In this document: positions 7,888-16,817 of the stretch, one piece after another
How the letters are laid out: every line of letters starts with the position of its first letter
Position numbering within the stretch: position 1 is the stretch's first letter
Source of the DNA: Bog-366 sp964501985
GTDB lineage: Bacteria > Acidobacteriota > Terriglobia > UBA7540
Length of the DNA: 64,000 nucleotides
Assembly: GCA_964501985.1 (NCBI GenBank)
Contig: CAZCVY010000003.1
Location: 1-64,000 of the forward strand
Direction: 5' to 3'
The notes under the pieces: generated by a model
Database searches by the model: none
What the model was told of the DNA's origin: nothing
What the model saw: the letters and a program-made list of their open reading frames with translations, nothing else
Translations under genes and position numbers: made by a program

Positions 7888-8034
7888 GAGTGCGGCAGCT
7901 CGCTTACGCTTTTTCACCAGCCAGCTTGCTGGCGGCCACCGTATCCCAATCCAGCGTGTGGACGCGAACCAGAGCGCGCTCGAAATCCCGCGAGCAAGCT
8001 CGCGGGAAGAAAGCGGCAGCAAGCTGCCGCAGTC
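7888..8034. repeat. Intergenic element of AGCTTGCT palindromes, copy 2
   Basis: This matches the element at 540-685: the ends AGTGCGGCAGCT and GCAGCAAGCTGCCGCA are shared, as are CACCAGCCAGCTTGCTGGC and TCCCGCGAGCAAGCTCGCGG. The first palindrome is damaged (CTCGCTTACGC in place of CTTGCTGCCGC) and the middle part differs, so palindromes are conserved more than the sequence between them. A half copy of the GTAGCGCGGGC palindrome sits just before it at 7848-7870. Confidence 0.7.
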
Positions 8035-8077
8035 TAAACCTGCGCAGGCCGAAAAAGGCTGTTTGTCAATAACTATG

Positions 8078-8334
8078 TTTATTATCATTAACATAATGGA
8101 GATCAACCTATAGGTCCTGTATTTTCATCAACATAATGGAGAGGCCATTTCCGGACATTTTTTCTCCATGTGTTTTCAATAACATAGCGGAACATCCCTT
8201 CATTTTTTTCTCCCCCCGCAGTTTTTCTTGCTTCGGCGCTGAGAGCGGGGTAGCTTATTTAGTATCAACAATATGCATTTTTCAAAGGTCCCGGCCGTCC
8301 GTGGTTAAACCGTTTAGTTTCTGACACATAATGG
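8078..8334 (+). repeat. Five-site 22-bp array with CCTATAGGTCC, copy 1
   Basis: Five sites related to TNTTTTCANNAACATAATGG start at 8078, 8118, 8169, 8255 (weakest) and 8313. CCTATAGGTCC lies at 8107-8117. A second diverged copy at 27080-27334 keeps the same order, orientation and spacing: 40, 51, 86, 58 here against 40, 51, 84, 58 there. The stretch is AT-rich compared with the surrounding sequence and has no gene. Conserved spacing between similar sites suggests a multi-protein binding array, as in the ends of Tn7- or Mu-like elements or in iteron origins; which of these applies cannot be told. Confidence 0.6.
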
Positions 8335-8770
8335 AGTGCTCAGCGTGTCGCCACATCGATCGGCCGTCCCGACCTTGTCTCCGTCGTGGGCAGCATGCGC
8401 GTACCACTCTGTGTTTTCATACACACCCGTTTGATTCATCCTCGGCATCGCTGCAAGACTCCCGTTTCGGACGTTCGGCGTGGGCCACGACAGCGGGGAA
8501 GTTCGCAAACCGGCAATCGACAACCGGACGAGCGCTCACCGTCGGTACCCCGCCTCGTGCATAAGCTCGATGCTTGCACCCAGGGCATCCTGCGACGGAA
8601 TTCCGCTCTGCCGGCTTGGCTGCTTGGATGGGCTGAGCATCGAAAAGGTAAGAGGCGAATCCATGGCGGACCCCACGGTAACACTCTGCTATTGTATTAC
8701 AATAAACTAAAAAGTCAATAGAATTATGCTAGTGCTAGAGGCTACAAAATGTCGCTGTCGGAAAATGTCC

Positions 8771-8868
8771 GTAGCGCGGGCATCTTGCCCGCTCGGGCGT
8801 GGGCATCCTGCCCCCGCAGCGGCGGGAGCGGGACGCTCCCTCGACGGCGGGCAAGATGACCGCGCTAC
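8771..8868. repeat. Dispersed GTAGCGCGGGC palindrome, MITE-free copy
   Basis: The arms GTAGCGCGGGCATCTTGCCC and its near-perfect complement (one mismatch) frame two inner hairpins, GGGCATCCTGCCC and GGGAGCGGGACGCTCCC. The position occupied by the 95-bp element in the copies at 3634 and 53642 reads CTCGGGCG here with no insertion. The interval 8335-8770 before it contains no supportable gene; its last 70 bases are AT-rich and may hold a promoter. Confidence 0.75.
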
Positions 8869-8879
8869 GGACGCAAGTC

Positions 8880-9218
8880 ATGGTAAACTCCATGCCATCC
8901 AGAACAATGAGGAACCAACGCTTGAGCCCACCCCCATCGCCATCCATTGGATCGCATTGCGCGCAGTGTGGCGGCCCTATCAATCCGAAAGAAACAGTTC
9001 ACATTTGCACGTATGGTTGCGGCGCGGTCCATATGTCGTGTGTTGAGGCCCATTCTGCCAAACACAAAGTAGGAACGCACTGCGCACATTGTTATGGCCG
9101 AATTAGCCCCGATGAGACTATCCAGGTCTGCATTTATTGCCGCGGAACGCTGCACATGCTCTGCGTCAATCCCCATTACGAGAAGCACGATCCTCCGCAA
9201 CCTTCCGGGCTGTGCTAA
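8880..9218 (+). CDS. Small protein with two tandem RING-like zinc-binding modules
   Basis: The product has 112 residues from ATG 8880, just past the palindromic repeat. After a Ser/Pro-rich N-terminus come two copies of one module. Module 1 has C27, C30, C43, C47, H51, C54, H58 and H62; module 2 has C68, C71, C84, C87, H92, C95, H99 and H103. The pattern CxxC-x12-CxxxC-xxxH-xxC-xxxH-xxxH is typical of treble-clef or cross-brace (RING/PHD-like) zinc domains. There is no catalytic domain, signal peptide or membrane segment. A protein-interaction role is the natural guess. An earlier in-frame ATG at 8799 lies inside the repeat and is rejected. No clear Shine-Dalgarno sequence precedes 8880, which lowers confidence in the start but not in the repeated motif. 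Confidence 0.65.
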   Translation: MVNSMPSRTMRNQRLSPPPSPSIGSHCAQCGGPINPKETVHICTYGCGAVHMSCVEAHSAKHKVGTHCAHCYGRISPDETIQVCIYCRGTLHMLCVNPHYEKHDPPQPSGLC

Positions 9219-9256
9219 CGCCCTTACATTGCCTTTTGGCAGAGCGTGCAACGGCA

Positions 9257-9425
9257 GGCGTAGCGCAAGGCTCGCTCTCCAGCCTTGCGGCACTTCCACC
9301 AGGTTTTGAGCGGACCGCCGCCAACCGGTGGAGTGCGAGAAGCTCGAGGGATTCCGGGGCGAATCCGCGCATCTGGGAGAACTGGAAAATCCGCAGGGCC
9401 GGAGAGCGGGCCCTGCGCTACGATT
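9257..9425. repeat. TAGCGCAAGGC palindromic intergenic repeat
   Basis: The element begins GCGTAGCGCAAGGCTCGCTC followed by CCAGCCTTGCGGC, which folds back, and ends GGGCCCTGCGCTACG. A close relative of the left half lies at 57570-57613 (GCGTAGCGCAAGGTTCCGCT, then CCGGCCTTGCGGC). It lies between the zinc protein and the converging amine oxidase gene. Confidence 0.55.
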
Positions 9426-9433
9426 GCCGGTGA

Positions 9434-10891
9434 TTAGGCGGCGTCGATGGCATCGGCCACGCGATTGGCGGAGCGGGTGGCGGCTTCCTGGCCCCAATTC
9501 AGGTTGTCCGTGTAGGCGCCGGCGAAATGGACGCGCCCGACCCGTTCTGACAGGAAGGGCCACATTTTCTTGACGCCGCCCACCCGGTAGGTTACGGTCT
9601 CGCACGCCATTGACCAGGGATCATTCGCCCAGGTCTGAATCACCGCCTGTTCGATATCGTCGGGTTTGCCCCAATAAATTCGCCGGAAGGCCTCCACGGA
9701 ATCATGCGGCACGGCGCTATTCATTGCCGTGGCCACCAGGATGGCGCGGGGCGTGTCGACTTCCTCTGCCATGCGCCACATGGATACAAGGTTGGGGTCG
9801 GCGCCGTCCCAATTCGGACTGATCTTGTCGCGATCCCAAAAGGCCGTCCGCGTTTGCATGGCGACGCGCGAATACATGTCGTAGGCGACGTTATTTACGG
9901 CATAGGCCTTAGGTTCAGGCAGGGCAGGGGTGAAGGGGACGCGGCGCAGGATGATGGCGTTCATGCAGCAAACCACAAAGTCTGCGTCCATCTTGCGGTC
10001 TTGGTCGAACTCCCGATAGCTCACGCGAACGCCGTTCGCCCCATGCTCGACGGCGGTGACGGGAGCGTTCAGATGAATGCGCTCTCCAAGTTTTCGGGCA
10101 AAAGCGTGGGGCAATTCCTGGTTGCCGCCCTTCAGCCGGTAGACCACCGGGGGCACAAGCGGTACCCCGCGCCTTTTCAGGATGGCGGCGTGCCAGATCT
10201 CGTGAAGTGCCGACCCTTCACTGCCGATGAAGCCGATCGCCGCCGCCGATGCGCCGTCCTTCTTCAAGACGTCATTGAACGACACATCGTCCAACGCGTT
10301 AAGGCCGGCTTCGAACGGTTTGTACTCATCGGGGAAGCTATCGAGGTAGGAGTTCAAGTAGAGGGAGGGGAAGTCCCACCAGGGGTGCTGGCGAAGGTAA
10401 TCGATCTCCCGCTGATTTAACCCGAATGCGGCGAGGGTCTTGGGGTCGGCAAGATCCTCGTCGGAATATCGTTTGCCTTTAATAAACCGGATTTCATGCT
10501 CGTGATGCGGATAATAAAGCGGGGTCAGGTTGAACTCGCGAACGTAGCCCCAATAGAGGTCGTAGCCTGGCTTGGTGAAGTGCTCGGCCCCCACGTCGGC
10601 GTAAAGATTGTCCGCGAAGGGGTCGTGGAGCGTCTTGACGTGGCCGCCGGTGTGGCTGGAGGCCTCGAGCAAAACCACCTCGTGCCCGCGCATCATCAGT
10701 TCGTAGGCGCAACATAATCCGCCAATTCCCCCGCCTCCTACAATGACCTTCCGGGGATGGCGGGCTTTTTGCCTTTGCCGGAGAGGGACCTGATCCAGTA
10801 CATCACCGAAAGCTCCCTCGACCGGAGTCCGTCCCTCCGCGAGAGTGGCTGCGGCGATTTTCAGCATGTCGCGGCGATTAATCGCGCTCAT
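9434..10891 (-). CDS. FAD-dependent amine oxidase family protein, Tat-type N-terminus
   Basis: The 485-residue protein is a flavin-containing amine oxidase/NAD(P)-binding Rossmann protein (PF01593 type). The dinucleotide-binding motif is VIVGGGGIGGLCCAYEL around residues 49-65, with the acidic end of the second strand at VVLLEAS. The C-terminal flavin-contact region reads RVHFAGAYTDNLNWGQEAA near residue 460. An N-terminal NRRDMLKIAAA resembles a Tat signal, although the hydrophobic part is short. The start ATG at 10891 has GAGG 8 bases upstream. Its amine, sterol or carotenoid-like substrate is unknown. An APC-type permease similar to polyamine importers is encoded nearby, so amine oxidation is possible but not proven. 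Confidence 0.85.
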   Translation of the reverse strand: MSAINRRDMLKIAAATLAEGRTPVEGAFGDVLDQVPLRQRQKARHPRKVIVGGGGIGGLCCAYELMMRGHEVVLLEASSHTGGHVKTLHDPFADNLYADVGAEHFTKPGYDLYWGYVREFNLTPLYYPHHEHEIRFIKGKRYSDEDLADPKTLAAFGLNQREIDYLRQHPWWDFPSLYLNSYLDSFPDEYKPFEAGLNALDDVSFNDVLKKDGASAAAIGFIGSEGSALHEIWHAAILKRRGVPLVPPVVYRLKGGNQELPHAFARKLGERIHLNAPVTAVEHGANGVRVSYREFDQDRKMDADFVVCCMNAIILRRVPFTPALPEPKAYAVNNVAYDMYSRVAMQTRTAFWDRDKISPNWDGADPNLVSMWRMAEEVDTPRAILVATAMNSAVPHDSVEAFRRIYWGKPDDIEQAVIQTWANDPWSMACETVTYRVGGVKKMWPFLSERVGRVHFAGAYTDNLNWGQEAATRSANRVADAIDAA

Positions 10892-11059
10892 GAAATTATC
10901 CTCAGGTAAGAATTAACCCGACAAAAGCCTCTATTTATGCGTCTTTCGTGGGACCCATAGAAAAAACATGTCGAGAGAAAAGGAAAGTCGGCGTGGCCAT
11001 GCCAGGCGGCCAAGGGGCTCTTGGAGTGCCGGAAGCCCCGCGGCCGCGCTGGTCAAGTC

Positions 11060-14000
11060 TTAGAAATAAAACTTCAGGGCAAATTGAATTTCTCGCTGGT
11101 CATTCTGGCCGTCACGCGTCGAGCTGATCGTACCGAACGTCGAGGGCGAGGTGTAGTCAGTCGAGCCCGGCGCCGCCACTACGCCATTTCCGCCAAATCC
11201 TGGCGGGGAGAAGTTCGGGTGATTGATCAAATTGAAGAACTCCGCGCGGAATTCGAGGTGCGTTGTCTCCGATGTCGGGAAATCCTTGAAGAGTGAGAAA
11301 TCGATGCGGTGGTAGCCGGGCCCGTAAAACTGGCCGGGAGCGCCGCCCAAGGGTGAGTAGTCGGACTGCCCGATGGTCGTCGCGACCGGGGGACTGGTAA
11401 AAGCGGAGGCGTTCAGCCAGTCATTCACATTGTGCGGTCCGGCGATAATACTTTGCCCAGGAACCAGCAAGGCGTTGCAGCCGTAGCCGGAGGTTGTGCT
11501 ATTCACGCAGGTAATGGTGCCCGGCATGCCATCCTGGAGGGTTAAGATCCCATTGGTTTTCCAGCCGCCCAGCGCGCCTTCGGCCAGTCGCCCACCATTG
11601 GTAAGGAAGCGCTTGCCCTTGCCCACGGGCAATTCGTAGCTGCCGCTCACGTGCACAACCTTGGGAATGTCAAAGTCGCAGCGGCCATAGTCGCCCTGGA
11701 CGCCGAAGTGGGGAAGTTCGGCCGCGCGGAAGGAAGCAATTGCAGTGGCATTGAGGACGTCCACCGCATCGGTGCGACACGCCGAGTAGGTGAAATTCGC
11801 GAGGAGATCAAGGCCCGCGTTGAAGCGTCGCTCAAAAGTGGCTTGTAACGAATTGTAATAGCTATCGCCGGCCATGGAAGTGTAAGTGATACCGTTTTGG
11901 AAATCGGGGTAGGGAGAATAAGCGTAGGAGTTGAGCCCAGGCGGAAGGATTTCGCTCGGGCTATTCGGGTTAATGTAGACGCCGAGATGCCGCACCGTAT
12001 TCCCCACGTAATTCACTTGGAAGGTTTGGTTCGTGCTGATTTCGTACTGGAGTGCCAGGTTGTAGCCTTCGGTATAGGGCGTCTTCATGTGGTGGTCTTC
12101 GCCGGTGAAGGACACGCCACTCGGTTCCGCCGCCGCTGACGTTAGCGGGACGATGGCCGAGAGACCGGTTTCCAAGGTTCCGATGGCGCCATTGGCAAAG
12201 GTAATGGGTTGCGCGGTCGTCAGCGAGGGATAGCCCAAGCTGTACTGGAAGGGGAAATCCACATAAGTCTCGACTACCGAGTTCTCAAACCCTCCGTAGA
12301 ACAGACCGAACCCGCCGCGAGCCACCAGCCTGGGGGTAATCTGATACGCGAATCCGACACGGGGTGAGAAGTTGCTCAACTGCGAATACCCGAGTCCGGG
12401 TTGAGACGAACAGGAGATATCGATGTTGTCTGTCTGCGCGGCGGTCAGAAAGTCAGCGGATAACGGAGTGTTGCACCGATGCTTGGTAAGAATGAACTGT
12501 GAGGGCCCACTCCCGCCTGAGGGGATGAATTCGGACTGGGCTCCGTAATTCTCTTGAATCTGGCCAAAGTACTCGTAACGCACTCCCAGGTTCAGAGTGA
12601 GTTTGTGGGTGGCCTTCCAATCGTCCTGGAAATAGTAGCCATAATAGTTGCGCCCCATATCCGTGTTGGCGTAATTGGAGGCGCCCATGTCGTCTGCCCC
12701 GCCCACCATATTGTAGGCGCCGGTCACCGTGCCGTTCTGCGGAAGAATCAGCATCTGGGCCATGCCGGTGTTTCCTGCGCCCGTCTCTGGGACATTGGTG
12801 AATGCGCCTGAGAATGTCCAATCCCCGCGGCCCTCGGGGGGTTGAAGGATCGAGAACTTCAGATGCTGAAACTCCATTCCGCCCTTGAGAGTCTGTTTCC
12901 CGTAAACCTTCGTCAAGTTGTCAGTGAATTGCACGGTGGAGTTGTATTCAACCGAGGGAAGATATTCGTTGCTACCCAGAGTGTTGAGACCCGTAATGAA
13001 GATGGATCCTAAACCGCCGTTGTCAGTAACCTGGGGAATACCCTGAATGCCAAACTTGGCAGGAATGCCGAAGGTATTCGCGAAGGGTTGAACCCGCGAA
13101 GCCCCGATGCGCGAATAGCCCAAACGAGCTTCGTTCACGAGTGTGGGTGAGAAGGCGTGAGTTTCACTCAGGACCGAATTGATGGAAACCACCGTCTGGG
13201 TGCCTTCGGAAAAGGACCCGCCATCGGCGATTCCGGTAAAGGGACCGGGAAGGAACTCGGGGTTGTCCGAGAAGCTGCCCCGACCAAACAATTGATCCTT
13301 GTCGCTGAAGTTTTGGTCCACCCGCGCGTCAAATTGATTTACCGTGTTGCGGAGGACGGGGCCGCTGGAATAGTTGTTATAGAGGCTCGATGATGTGGGG
13401 GACGGAAACAGATTCAAAAGACTGATGGCATTCGGGTCCAGTCGCGCGGAGGGAAGCTGATTGAGCTGGGCGGTTTGCGCTGGTGTTGTAAAGTCCGTAA
13501 CGCCTGCCAGCGCCGCTTCGCCATTCACATAAAAAGGATCGCGGACGAATCCGCTCGCCGCCGCCGGAACGCCCGTCACGGGATCCACCTGCCCCTGCAC
13601 AACGGAGCGGGTTGTGGAGGGGTCAAACACCGTTCCCAATGGGAATGTCCGGTTCAGGTTGTCGGTTTCAATTGCTCCCGGGCCCGCTTGCCCGCTGATC
13701 ATCTCGGTCAGATTAGTGTACCCGGAAGATCGCTGGAGCGCCGTGGGGACGGTGGAGACATTGGGGACGGCCTGGCGAACGCGCGTGCCTTCGTAGTCGC
13801 CAAAGAAAAATGTTTTGTCTTTCCGTAACGGGCCGCCGAAAGTGGCGCCAAATTGATTTTGACGGTACTCGCCCTTGGGAGTTGGCGTCGGTGAGTTCTC
13901 AAAGAAGTTGGCTGCGTCGAAGATGTCGTTGCGGACAAATTCCCACGCATTGCCGTGGAACTGATTGGTTCCGGATTTAATGGCGGCGTTCACGACAGCG

Positions 14001-14716
14001 CCTGCCGAACGTCCCATTTCCGCGCTATAGTCGCTGGTCTGGACCTTGAACTCCTGAATGGCGTCAACCGGGGGCCGCACGACATAAGCAGTCCCGTTGA
14101 GAAAGTCCACAAGGTCGGCATTGTCATCGATTCCATCCAGCAGATAATTGTTCTGCGCCGGGCGCGTACCGTTCGCCGCGAAACTGCCGCTCGCTCCCAG
14201 ACCGCGAGTGTCCTGCTGGTCCTGAGTTATTCCTGCCGAAAGTTGGGCCAGGAAGGTGTAATTGCGGCCGTTTAGGGGCAAGTCATTAATCGTGCGCGAG
14301 CCCACCACCTGACCCACTGAAGCGTCCTGAGTTTGCAGAGCGGGGGGAGCGCCGGTTACTTGGATCGACTCCGTAACTTGGCCAGGCTGGAGGGTGAAGT
14401 TCACCACTACCTCTTGCTGCACATCAACTGTGACGTCCGTGTGCTTGACGGTCTCGAACCCCTTGAATTGTGCCTCCAGGGTGTAGGTGCCGATTCTTAC
14501 CGGCCGGAAAACGTAACTCCCATCACCGGACGTGACGAGCGAAACTGCAAGACCCGTACCCTGGTTTCGGAGAGTGACGTTGGCTCCGGGGATGATCGCG
14601 CCGCTCTGATCCTTCACTGTTCCGAGAATCACGCCAGTATCAACCTGGCCATAGAGTTGCCCTACTGTCAGCAACAAGCCGACCACAAACAGACGCATAG
14701 ACATTCTGATCTGCAT
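11060..14716 (-). CDS. TonB-dependent outer-membrane receptor with N-terminal carboxypeptidase-regulatory domain
   Basis: The 1218-residue protein has a signal peptide (residues 1-24, ending GQLYGQ), a carboxypeptidase-regulatory-like beta-sandwich (about 26-110: GTVKDQSGAIIPGANVTL then GDGSYVFRPVRIGTYTLEA), a plug domain (about 120-240, with DLPLNGRNYTFLAQLSAG) and a long beta-barrel ending in aromatic FALKFYF, the usual outer-membrane C-terminal signature. This Oar-like architecture is strongly expanded in Acidobacteriota. Such receptors import large substrates such as oligosaccharides with TonB-ExbBD energy. A good ribosome binding site (GGGAG) precedes ATG 14716. No SusD-like partner is present, so the substrate is open; the nearby beta-mannosidase hints at glycans. 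Confidence 0.93.
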   Translation of the reverse strand: MQIRMSMRLFVVGLLLTVGQLYGQVDTGVILGTVKDQSGAIIPGANVTLRNQGTGLAVSLVTSGDGSYVFRPVRIGTYTLEAQFKGFETVKHTDVTVDVQQEVVVNFTLQPGQVTESIQVTGAPPALQTQDASVGQVVGSRTINDLPLNGRNYTFLAQLSAGITQDQQDTRGLGASGSFAANGTRPAQNNYLLDGIDDNADLVDFLNGTAYVVRPPVDAIQEFKVQTSDYSAEMGRSAGAVVNAAIKSGTNQFHGNAWEFVRNDIFDAANFFENSPTPTPKGEYRQNQFGATFGGPLRKDKTFFFGDYEGTRVRQAVPNVSTVPTALQRSSGYTNLTEMISGQAGPGAIETDNLNRTFPLGTVFDPSTTRSVVQGQVDPVTGVPAAASGFVRDPFYVNGEAALAGVTDFTTPAQTAQLNQLPSARLDPNAISLLNLFPSPTSSSLYNNYSSGPVLRNTVNQFDARVDQNFSDKDQLFGRGSFSDNPEFLPGPFTGIADGGSFSEGTQTVVSINSVLSETHAFSPTLVNEARLGYSRIGASRVQPFANTFGIPAKFGIQGIPQVTDNGGLGSIFITGLNTLGSNEYLPSVEYNSTVQFTDNLTKVYGKQTLKGGMEFQHLKFSILQPPEGRGDWTFSGAFTNVPETGAGNTGMAQMLILPQNGTVTGAYNMVGGADDMGASNYANTDMGRNYYGYYFQDDWKATHKLTLNLGVRYEYFGQIQENYGAQSEFIPSGGSGPSQFILTKHRCNTPLSADFLTAAQTDNIDISCSSQPGLGYSQLSNFSPRVGFAYQITPRLVARGGFGLFYGGFENSVVETYVDFPFQYSLGYPSLTTAQPITFANGAIGTLETGLSAIVPLTSAAAEPSGVSFTGEDHHMKTPYTEGYNLALQYEISTNQTFQVNYVGNTVRHLGVYINPNSPSEILPPGLNSYAYSPYPDFQNGITYTSMAGDSYYNSLQATFERRFNAGLDLLANFTYSACRTDAVDVLNATAIASFRAAELPHFGVQGDYGRCDFDIPKVVHVSGSYELPVGKGKRFLTNGGRLAEGALGGWKTNGILTLQDGMPGTITCVNSTTSGYGCNALLVPGQSIIAGPHNVNDWLNASAFTSPPVATTIGQSDYSPLGGAPGQFYGPGYHRIDFSLFKDFPTSETTHLEFRAEFFNLINHPNFSPPGFGGNGVVAAPGSTDYTSPSTFGTISSTRDGQNDQREIQFALKFYF

Positions 14717-15284
14717 AGGTCTCCCTTTTCTGCCCGACGCATACTCAGGCCCCCGTGGGGGGCAAGACAGCGACCCTGGAACGTTGCTCTCCTGGATCGA
14801 AGAATATTTTGGCGCCGCCGGTGCTTAGGCGCGGCGGGTTACATATGGGGTCAGAGTGGTTAAAGGTCCCTGAAAACGCAATATCAGCCGAATCAGCTTT
14901 CAATTCTAATCGAAAGCTTACTTTTATCTCTGATCGGACGACGTGTCAAGGCCAATCTCGCTCGGGTCCATTTCGCTCGGGTAGATCCGGAATTGAGGCG
15001 TAGCGGCGGCTTCCAGTCGGTATATAAGAGCCGCCAAGATGGCGGCGTTACATCCAGATTATTATGCTGCCCTCGTTCGTTCGCGAAAGGGGCGCCCAGA
15101 ACAAGTCAACGCACCGTGCTCACCTCCAGCAGCAGGTGCTCGGTTCACTTCCATGTGCTGGGACGGAGAAGCGCGCAAAGAATCATCCCTTCCTTGCCGA
15201 TTGCACACACTTCCAGGATGTCATACGATAGCACCCGAGCCGCCTTCGACAAAGCCGGGTGGTCAATCGATTTCCAATAATACT
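14717..15284. other. Divergent intergenic region with an inverted repeat
   Basis: The region separates the TonB receptor from the APC permease. It contains an inverted repeat AGCTTTC-N10-GAAAGCT at 14895-14918 in an AT-rich patch about 180 bases ahead of the receptor, which may be an operator. The second half is GC-rich with TCGCTCGGG repeated twice near 14960. The frame upstream of the permease is open but has no features of coding sequence. Confidence 0.35.
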
Positions 15285-16619
15285 ATGGCCTCTTCGCCCG
15301 GCAACTCCCAGTTGCGCCGCAGGCTTGGACTCGCGGACCTCATCCTGTACGGAATTGTCATCATCCAGCCGACTGCCCCAATGCCGATCTTTGGTGTCGT
15401 TTCCCAGGAAGGCCATGGGCACGTCGTCGTGCCTGTACTGCTGGCGATGGTCGCCATGCTACTGACCGCGACGAGTTACGGCCGAATGTCGCGGGTCTAT
15501 CCCAGCGCGGGCTCGGCTTACACTTACGTTGCGGCCGAGTTCGGCAAGACCGTTGGCTATCTCACCGGATGGGTGATTTTGTTGGACTATCTGCTGAACC
15601 CCATCATTTGTACGATCTGGTGCAGTAAGGCGGCGGCGAATTTTCTCCCGATGATTCCCATTCCGCTCTGGTCGCTCTCGTTCGCACTACTATTCACCTT
15701 GCTGAATTTGCGTGGCATCGAAGCTTCCGCGCGCACGAACTTCCTGCTGGCGGGAGTCATGAGCGTCGTCGTCATTGGGATGCTGTTCTGTATGTGCAGG
15801 TACATCTTTCACACAGGGCCGCATGAGGTCGGGTACTTCGGCCGCCCCTTCTATGACCCCTCGACTTTCACCTGGGGCAGCCTTTGGACGGGAACATCGG
15901 TCGCGGCGCTTACCTACATAGGGTTCGACAGTATTTCGACACTCTCCGAGGAAGCGATCAATCCCACACGCAATATTCTGTATGCGACCGTGCTGACGTG
16001 CCTCGTGACTGGTGTTCTTGCTAGCGCGGAGGTGTATGCCGCGCAGCTCGTCTGGCCGCACACGATCCCGTTTCCGGATCTCGACACGGCTTATGTCTTC
16101 GTCGCTGGAAGGGCCGGCGGCACGGTTCTGTTCAACGTGGTCAATGCCACCCTGCTGATCGCCACGATGGGCTCGGGCATAGGTACGCAACTGGGCGCCG
16201 CCCGCCTTCTCTATGGGATGGGCCGCGACAACGCACTGCCTCGCCGTTTCTTTGGCGCCATCAATCCGACAAGAGGAATACCCGCGAACAACGTCATCTT
16301 TATCGGCGTGTTGGCTTTGGGCGGTTCGCTCGTCATGAGTTTCCAACTGGGAGCGGAGCTGTTGAATTTCGGCGCATTTTTGGCCTTCATGGGAGTGAAT
16401 GCGGCTACGATTGCCCACTACTTCGTGAAGGGCCGCGACCATCGCTGGAGCTTTCTCGTGCTGCCACTCGGAGGATTTCTCGTCTGCTTCTATACTTGGG
16501 TGAATCTCCGATGGACAGCGAAGCTCGCGGGTTGTATTTGGCTTGCGGTGGGCATTGGGTACGGCATCTACCGTTACCGCATTGCCAAAGTGCAGATGAG
16601 CACTGTGACTGGAGTTTGA
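15285..16619 (+). CDS. APC superfamily amino acid/polyamine permease
   Basis: The 444-residue protein has about 12 hydrophobic segments and belongs to the amino acid-polyamine-organocation superfamily (PF13520). Segment 1 begins GLADLILYGIVIIQPTAP and contains the unwound helix expected for substrate binding. GLxLADL-like N-terminus, SRVYPSAGSAYTY, and the cytoplasmic loop LLYGMGRDNALPRRFFGAI resemble putrescine importers of the PuuP type. The frame is open to 15039, but the extra 82 residues are low quality; ATG 15285 immediately precedes the first conserved helix, although its ribosome binding site is weak. It might supply the substrate for the amine oxidase on the other side of the TonB receptor, which is inference from location only. 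Confidence 0.88.
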   Translation: MASSPGNSQLRRRLGLADLILYGIVIIQPTAPMPIFGVVSQEGHGHVVVPVLLAMVAMLLTATSYGRMSRVYPSAGSAYTYVAAEFGKTVGYLTGWVILLDYLLNPIICTIWCSKAAANFLPMIPIPLWSLSFALLFTLLNLRGIEASARTNFLLAGVMSVVVIGMLFCMCRYIFHTGPHEVGYFGRPFYDPSTFTWGSLWTGTSVAALTYIGFDSISTLSEEAINPTRNILYATVLTCLVTGVLASAEVYAAQLVWPHTIPFPDLDTAYVFVAGRAGGTVLFNVVNATLLIATMGSGIGTQLGAARLLYGMGRDNALPRRFFGAINPTRGIPANNVIFIGVLALGGSLVMSFQLGAELLNFGAFLAFMGVNAATIAHYFVKGRDHRWSFLVLPLGGFLVCFYTWVNLRWTAKLAGCIWLAVGIGYGIYRYRIAKVQMSTVTGV

Positions 16620-16817
16620 CCGAACCTCCCGTGGGTTTGATCCCCGCTTCCAACGATCTGGTGAGAAATCGGGTTCCCCCGCACGCTGGCAGGAGTATGA
16701 TCGAAGCCCCGATACCAGCCAGAGCATTGGCTAAGTGAGGCGGATTTGACGTTGGCGATTCATTCGAAACTACCTATTCTTATGAGCGGAATTACTTACT
16801 TCGTTGAGGAGACATAC

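Noticed and set aside
8078..8334. CRISPR array
   Set aside because: The repeats are imperfect, spacing is irregular (40-86 bases) and no cas genes are present; conserved spacing in the second copy is unlike CRISPR.
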